Assembly: GCA_038211475.1 (NCBI GenBank)
Contig: JBBQVN010000005.1
Span: 1-64,000, forward strand
Length of the DNA stretch: 64,000 bases
Direction: 5' to 3'
From: JANYBT01 sp038211475
GTDB lineage: Bacteria > Acidobacteriota > Terriglobia > Terriglobales > Acidobacteriaceae
A model generated the notes under the pieces. It had not been told where the DNA came from. It saw nothing but the letters and a program-made list of their open reading frames with translations, and ran no database searches. Position numbers and translations under genes: made by a program. Every line of letters begins with the position of its first letter. Within the stretch, counting starts at the first letter, position 1. This document shows positions 59,853 through 64,000 of the stretch, piece after piece.

Positions 59853-61049
59853 TTACCGCTGTGCGCGGCGAAATACCACATTCCCCGTCGTGGTGCGGAC
59901 CTTCAGAGTCGGCCCGCCCCCGTTCAACTGTCCTTCCGCGGTCTGGATTCGTGGGCCCCACTCGCCGCCCTCCGAACTCACCCGCAATTCTGCGAATTCG
60001 GAAGTGATCTTGTGACCATTCGCCATCTCCAACACCGCCCGCACCGTCATGGGTACATCCTGGATCAGGTACACCACCACGTCGCCGGCCGGTGTTTCCA
60101 GAAGTGACTCCGGCCGTTCTCGATTGGAGTCCACGAACTTGACTACAATTGGGCCGCCTCCAGTTTCAACGTGTGCAGACGAAACTCCGCTCAATTCCAC
60201 CGAGCCGCCCCCGGTTTGTGCGTGCACCATCCCTGTTGCCCAAGCCACCCGAATGCTGCCCGCCCCGGTTTCCACTTCCACCGGGCCATTAATATCTCCC
60301 AATTCCACACTTCCGCCGCCACTGCTCACTTTGGCTTTGCCCACGCACTTTTTTAGTTGCACGGAACCAGCACCAGTTTCAATCACAACTCCTTGCAGTC
60401 CTGAGGCGACAGTAACGCTGCCCCCCCCGGTTTCGGCCACTACTTTGCCTTTGGCCGAACCTACGTGGATCGAACCTCCGCCAGTGCGGACCACCAAGTC
60501 GCCGCCCACATTGCCCACGTCAATGGTGCCGCCGCCGGTTCCCGCGTTGACCGCGCCTCCGATGTCATCCAGATGGATGGTGCCCCCGCCGCTCTCCGAA
60601 TCCAACCGTCCCGCCAGGCCGGTGGCTGAGACGCTGCCGCCGTCGGTTTCCACCTTCACCCATTCGGTATTGCGCGGCACATGGATAGTGAACTCGCTGG
60701 AGAACTTCCGCGGACGCCCGCCCTGCCACTCCCCGGTAATCCAACCCGTCTCGCCGCGGACCGCGGCGCTGATCTTGTACATTTCAAACTGCCGCCGCGC
60801 GTTCTTTTCGTCCGAGGTGAAGGCCTGACTACGCACGGTATAGCTGATTCCCGATTGCGAGTCGCCCAACACCCGCACTGACCCCGGCTCCGCTTTGATC
60901 CGCACCACTTTTGCCGCGCTCAGCGAACCGCTCACTTCCTCCACCCAGTTTGCACCCTCGCGCGCGACTCTGCTCTCTTGCGACATCACGAGCGGAGTCA
61001 GGCTGACCAGCGCCAGGGCCAGACTGGCGATTTTCCGATTGCGTTTCAC
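59853..61049 (-). CDS. Secreted DUF4097-type beta-strand repeat protein
   Basis: 398 residues from GTG 61049 with GGAGGA upstream; the longer frame to 61100 is rejected. A signal peptide ('IASLALALVSLTPLVMSQES') precedes a right-handed beta-helix-like region of about 10 repeats of 15-20 residues rich in Gly: 'GGGTIHLDDIGGAVNAGTGG', 'GTIDVGNVGGDLVVRTGGGS', 'IETGAGSVQLKKCVGKAKVS'. DUF4097/LiaG-type proteins are often co-encoded with sigma or two-component stress systems. Its DNA has matching repeats around 60150-60600. The gene sits between the anti-sigma and PDZ genes. Confidence 0.88.
   Translation of the reverse strand: MKRNRKIASLALALVSLTPLVMSQESRVAREGANWVEEVSGSLSAAKVVRIKAEPGSVRVLGDSQSGISYTVRSQAFTSDEKNARRQFEMYKISAAVRGETGWITGEWQGGRPRKFSSEFTIHVPRNTEWVKVETDGGSVSATGLAGRLDSESGGGTIHLDDIGGAVNAGTGGGTIDVGNVGGDLVVRTGGGSIHVGSAKGKVVAETGGGSVTVASGLQGVVIETGAGSVQLKKCVGKAKVSSGGGSVELGDINGPVEVETGAGSIRVAWATGMVHAQTGGGSVELSGVSSAHVETGGGPIVVKFVDSNRERPESLLETPAGDVVVYLIQDVPMTVRAVLEMANGHKITSEFAELRVSSEGGEWGPRIQTAEGQLNGGGPTLKVRTTTGNVVFRRAQR
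60150..60600 (-). repeat. Coding repeats of the DUF4097 protein
   Basis: Repeated blocks of about 45-60 bp carry 'ccgccgccggtt' or near variants, encoding the Thr/Ala-Gly-Gly-Gly turns of the beta-helix. They are protein-coding repeats and not a CRISPR. Confidence 0.7.
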
Positions 61050-61103
61050 AAATCCTCCGGCGAAGTAGCATTTCTGCGGAATCACAAATAATTGGCTCAC
61101 TGA

Positions 61104-62045
61104 TTAATCCATTTCCGGCAACTGCGCCAGCACCGTTCGTGCCTGGCTGCGAATGTATTGGTTCTTGTCTTTCTCGGCCAGGGTGCGCAACACGCTGCGT
61201 ACGCTCCCGTCAGCCTTCACTGTGTCTAGCAAGTGGATGGCCTGCGTCCGCACTCCCGAATTGCTGTCGCTGGTCAAGGCATCAAGCACGGCATTCCGTA
61301 CTCGCACGTCTTGCTTCACATAGGGCCCCAGGGCTTCCAAAGCCTTCAACCGTACTCCAGGATTAGCGTCATTGTGCAGGGCATAAATCAAAACTTCGCG
61401 CACTCCCGTGTTATCTGGCTTCTGGGTCAACAAATCCACCGAATCCATGCGTACGCCCGAGTTGTAATTGTTGCGCGCAGCAAACAGCAGCAACTGCTGG
61501 ATGCGCTGGTCGTTCATCGAACCCTTGGCTTCCTTCGTTGAAAGCGTGTCGTACTTAATGCTGACCTGGTTCGAGACCGGATCTTGCGCCACTGAACGAA
61601 TGCCTGCCACCGACGATTCCGCCACCGGTGATTCAGTCACTGACGCTGGCGGGCCAACCAGCCCCCGCCCTTGCGACATCACCTTGTAGCTGGTGCCAAT
61701 CCCGCCGGCAAAACCGACAATGAAGATCGCCGCGACCAGCGCCGGCGCCAGCTTCACCTGCCGCAGCCATGCTCCGCCGTCAAACACTAGCCGCCGCCAC
61801 CACGGACCCTGTTCGACGCCCTCCAACGATTCCTGCAGCCTCATGCGCGAGGCCGCCAGTAGGTTCGGCGAAGGTTCCGGCAACGGAATCTGCTTCAAGG
61901 TCTGCTGGAATTCCTGCGTCCCGCGGAGTTCCGCGGCGCAATCCGTACACCGGCTGACGTGCTGCTCCAGTTCATGACGGGCATCGTCGGCCAGTTCGTC
62001 ATAGACATACAGCGCAATGTTGTCTCGTACCCAATCGCATTTCAT
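61104..62045 (-). CDS. Transmembrane zinc-finger anti-sigma factor with HEAT repeats
   Basis: 313 residues. A zf-HC2 anti-sigma motif is at the N-terminus: 'LEQHVSRCTDCAAELRG' (His29, Cys33, Cys36). One membrane segment follows ('APALVAAIFIVGFAGGIGTS', about 97-118). The periplasmic part has a linker and about four HEAT-like repeats (about 195-310, 'NNYNSGVRMDSVDLL', 'NDANPGVRLKALEALGPYV', 'SDSNSGVRTQAIHLLDTV', 'KDKNQYIRSQARTVLAQLP'). It should sequester the ECF sigma encoded upstream in the same operon and release it on envelope stress sensed by the HEAT domain. A gap of 46 bases separates the two genes. Confidence 0.92.
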   Translation of the reverse strand: MKCDWVRDNIALYVYDELADDARHELEQHVSRCTDCAAELRGTQEFQQTLKQIPLPEPSPNLLAASRMRLQESLEGVEQGPWWRRLVFDGGAWLRQVKLAPALVAAIFIVGFAGGIGTSYKVMSQGRGLVGPPASVTESPVAESSVAGIRSVAQDPVSNQVSIKYDTLSTKEAKGSMNDQRIQQLLLFAARNNYNSGVRMDSVDLLTQKPDNTGVREVLIYALHNDANPGVRLKALEALGPYVKQDVRVRNAVLDALTSDSNSGVRTQAIHLLDTVKADGSVRSVLRTLAEKDKNQYIRSQARTVLAQLPEMD

Positions 62046-62091
62046 CGTATTGCCCCCTTCTGCGGGGAATTGCCCTTCGCTTGCAATCTCT

Positions 62092-62664
62092 TCATCTCAT
62101 GTCCGCCAGCGCGCCGCGCAGCTTCTGGGTGGCGCGAAAAAGTGTGTTCTTGGCCGTCTCTTCGGTCGTATTCAGCATTTCGCCGACGGTACGCAGCTTC
62201 ATTCCGTGATAGTGCTTCAGCTCAAACACCATGCGCTCGCGCGGGGTCAATTTCGCCAGCGCCGCATTTATCCGTCCGCCGACCTCGCGGCCCATCAGTT
62301 GACGTTCCGGATTCGCTCCCGCCCGCCCGTCCGGCACCTGATCCAGCAAGCTGTAGGTTTCGCCGTGCGCGTCTTGCGCTACCGGGGCGTCTTCCTTCCG
62401 TACCTGCTTCCGGCGCAGATGGTCGAGACACAAATTAGTGGCGATGCGATAAATCCAGGTGTAGAACGAGCACTCAAAACGGAAACTGCCGATGTTCTTG
62501 AAAGCCTTGAGGAAGGCTTCCTGATAGATGTCCTGGGCGTCCGCTTCCGATCGGGTCAGGTGGAGGGCCAGGCGCAACACTGCTTGGTCGTAGTGGCGCA
62601 CCAGATCCTCGAAGGCGGCGCAGTTCCCCCGCTGCGCTTCGCGAATCAGCGTCGTATCATCCAT
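62092..62664 (-). CDS. ECF-subfamily sigma factor (RpoE-like)
   Basis: 190 residues from ATG 62664; starts at 62685 or 62784 would lengthen it. Region 2 reads 'FEDLVRHYDQAVLRLALHLT', 'DAQDIYQEAFLKAFKNIGSF' and 'FYTWIYRIATNLCLDHLRRK'. Region 4 reads 'LTPRERMVFELKHYHGMKLR' and 'LNTTEETAKNTLFRATQKL'. This is a classical ECF factor. The next gene is its presumed anti-sigma. The two further genes (DUF4097, PDZ) are on the same strand and end at a terminator, so they are likely part of the sigma regulon. The intergenic DNA upstream should contain an autoregulated promoter. Confidence 0.95.
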   Translation of the reverse strand: MDDTTLIREAQRGNCAAFEDLVRHYDQAVLRLALHLTRSEADAQDIYQEAFLKAFKNIGSFRFECSFYTWIYRIATNLCLDHLRRKQVRKEDAPVAQDAHGETYSLLDQVPDGRAGANPERQLMGREVGGRINAALAKLTPRERMVFELKHYHGMKLRTVGEMLNTTEETAKNTLFRATQKLRGALADMR

Positions 62665-62981
62665 GCGGCTTTCCAGCCCAGCCATAAAGTCCTGGGTTCC
62701 GCTAGTCTTCGACCGTCCGCCTGCGCGGCCTGACCGGAAACTGTCGCCAACCGTAATGTCTGTTACGAAAGCGTCGGCCGGCATGTTCCGAGAGTCCTTG
62801 GCAAGCCGCTTGTCCTAGTTTCCGGCTTGCATAGATTTGGACGTGCTTCAACCGAATCGGTGAGCAGAATTATAGGGAACGCTGGGTGCGACGTAAAACC
62901 CAACTCCCCCCGCGACCTCCGTATCCCGGTCAGGCCAGCCCCTGCTTTCACAGTCTGCATCCCGTCCGGTACCATCAAGGG
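62665..62981. other. Divergent promoter region between the ECF sigma operon and gltX
   Basis: About 315 bp. Part could be an N-terminal extension of the sigma gene (frame open to 62784). Otherwise no coding sequence is supported; promoters of both divergent transcription units should be here. Confidence 0.5.
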
Positions 62982-64000
62982 GTGACCCCCAGCGTTCGCG
63001 TTCGCTTCGCCCCTTCCCCTACCGGCCACCTTCACGTCGGCAATGCCCGCACCGCACTGTTCAACTGGGTCTTTGCTCGCCAAAAACGCGGCACCATGAT
63101 CCTCCGCATCGAAGACACCGATATTGAACGCAGCCAGATCCGCTACGAAGACCAGCTCGTCGCCGACCTCAAATGGCTTGGCCTCGACTGGGACGAGGGT
63201 CCCGACCTCGGAGGCCCGTATGCTCCCTACCGCCAGTCGGACCGGCTGGAGATTTACCGGGAATATGCCGAGCGCCTGCTCAGTGACGGCAAAGCCTACC
63301 TCTGCTTCTGCACCGACGAAGAACTTGAGCGGGAACGCAAGCTCGCCCATGCCGAGCACCGCCAGCCCATTTACTCCGGCAAGTGCCGCGCCCTTGATCT
63401 CGATGAGTCCAAGCGTCGCCGGGCTGCTGGCGAGGGCGGAGCAATTCGCCTGCGCATTCCCGACCATGCCATCCGCTTTCACGACATCGTACGCGGCCCC
63501 GTCGAGTTCTCCAACGAAGTGGTCAGCGATCCTATTCTGCTGCGCTCCAGCGGCATGCCTGTGTACAACTTTGTGGTCGTGATCGACGACGCTCTAATGC
63601 AGATCTCCCACGTTATTCGAGGCGACGACCATATCTCCAATACTCCCAAGCAAGTTGCCGTGTATGAAGCCCTGGGCTGGCCGGTGCCCGAGTTTGCCCA
63701 CCTTTCGACCATTCTGGGCGCCGACCGTGAACGCCTTTCCAAGCGTCATGGAGCTACTTCCATCGCCACTTTCCGCGAAATGGGCGTTCTCCCCGAGGCC
63801 TTGAACAACTACCTTGCCTTGCTCGGATGGGCCCCCCACGGCGGCACCCGCGAAGTCTTTTCGCTTTCGGATTTGGTGAAACAGTTTTCTCTCGATCGGG
63901 TCACGCCCTCGCCCGCCGTCTTTGACATGGAGAAGCTCTACTGGCTGAACCGCCATTACATCAAGGAAGCACCGCTGGAACGCATCGCTCAGTTGGCTCT
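62982..64000 (+). CDS. gltX: Glutamyl-tRNA synthetase (3' truncated by window edge)
   Basis: About 340 residues are present from GTG 62982, and the gene continues past the window end. It charges tRNA-Glu in the cytoplasm. The class I motifs are 'RFAPSPTGHLHVGNARTALF' (HIGH-like) and 'DRERLSKRHGATSIATF' (KMSKS-like). Other blocks are 'LRIEDTDIERSQIRYEDQL', 'VYNFVVVIDDALMQISHVIR' and 'GDDHISNTPKQVAVYEALGW'. The Cys pair 'YLCFCTDEEL' could be half of the zinc site present in many GluRS. Divergent from the ECF sigma operon. The antisense frame at 62763-63482 is a shadow of this gene. Confidence 0.96.
   Translation, partial: MTPSVRVRFAPSPTGHLHVGNARTALFNWVFARQKRGTMILRIEDTDIERSQIRYEDQLVADLKWLGLDWDEGPDLGGPYAPYRQSDRLEIYREYAERLLSDGKAYLCFCTDEELERERKLAHAEHRQPIYSGKCRALDLDESKRRRAAGEGGAIRLRIPDHAIRFHDIVRGPVEFSNEVVSDPILLRSSGMPVYNFVVVIDDALMQISHVIRGDDHISNTPKQVAVYEALGWPVPEFAHLSTILGADRERLSKRHGATSIATFREMGVLPEALNNYLALLGWAPHGGTREVFSLSDLVKQFSLDRVTPSPAVFDMEKLYWLNRHYIKEAPLERIAQLA

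Noticed and set aside
60150..60600. Periodic 'ccgccgccggtt' motifs resembling a repeat array
   Set aside because: They encode the Gly-rich turns of the DUF4097 protein in frame; no spacers.
62763..63482. Long minus-strand frame (239 codons) opposite gltX
   Set aside because: It is the antisense shadow of the glutamyl-tRNA synthetase gene, whose plus-strand translation shows all class I motifs.

Overview
The window looks like about 64 kb of an Acidobacteriota (Terriglobia-type) chromosome or metagenome contig. This rests on an Oar-like TonB-dependent receptor with a carboxypeptidase-regulatory N-terminus, secreted beta-propeller proteins, a MEDS/DUF4118-rich set of HisKA_3 kinases, an ECF sigma / HEAT-repeat anti-sigma pair, and dispersed 'gtcatcccgaacgaagtgag' repeats. 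The taxonomy is inferred from gene families; no 16S gene is present.

Layout. (1) 0-21 kb is a signalling and stress region. It holds two tandem HisKA_3 histidine kinases, CsbD, a YflT/17M-like glycine-zipper protein, a BON-domain protein, an ECF sigma factor, a MEDS-domain kinase with receiver proteins (two of them frameshifted), a divergent NRAMP transporter, a frameshifted SYLF/YSC84 lipid-binding protein, a DUF892 ferritin-like protein, an AI-2E-type permease, a PD-(D/E)XK-like protein and a large catalase. (2) 21-28 kb holds an unknown conserved gene, an Oar-like receptor and a secreted beta-propeller. (3) 28-28.9 kb is IS and pentapeptide-repeat debris. (4) 28.9-38.2 kb is a compact envelope-glycan locus: an O-antigen-ligase-like protein converges on a six-gene minus-strand operon encoding a PIG-L deacetylase, an SDR-WecG/TagA fusion, two B12-binding-type radical SAM enzymes, a second SDR and a GT4 glycosyltransferase. 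(5) 38.2-44.3 kb is a mosaic of gene fragments (beta-propeller remnant, glucoamylase N-terminus, GloVer repeat, serine recombinase, FG-GAP) around an intact beta-propeller, a serine hydrolase, a CPBP protease and a tRNA-Ser(UGA). (6) 44.4-64 kb is largely housekeeping: acyl-CoA carboxylase beta, amidohydrolase, adenosine deaminase, amino-acid permease, PcrA-like helicase, HslVU, a FnIII lipoprotein, an FAH-family enzyme, a YVTN lipoprotein, a four-gene ECF-sigma envelope-stress operon and the start of gltX.

The genes fit a soil oligotroph with much envelope and oxidative stress signalling. The best candidate for an undescribed system is the glycan operon with its paired radical SAM enzymes and SDR-TagA fusion. 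Second is the sigma / HEAT-anti-sigma / DUF4097 / PDZ operon. Several frameshifts cluster at 8.5-13 kb and must be separated from sequencing error before those genes are called pseudogenes. All functional statements come from reading translated sequence; no database search was run.
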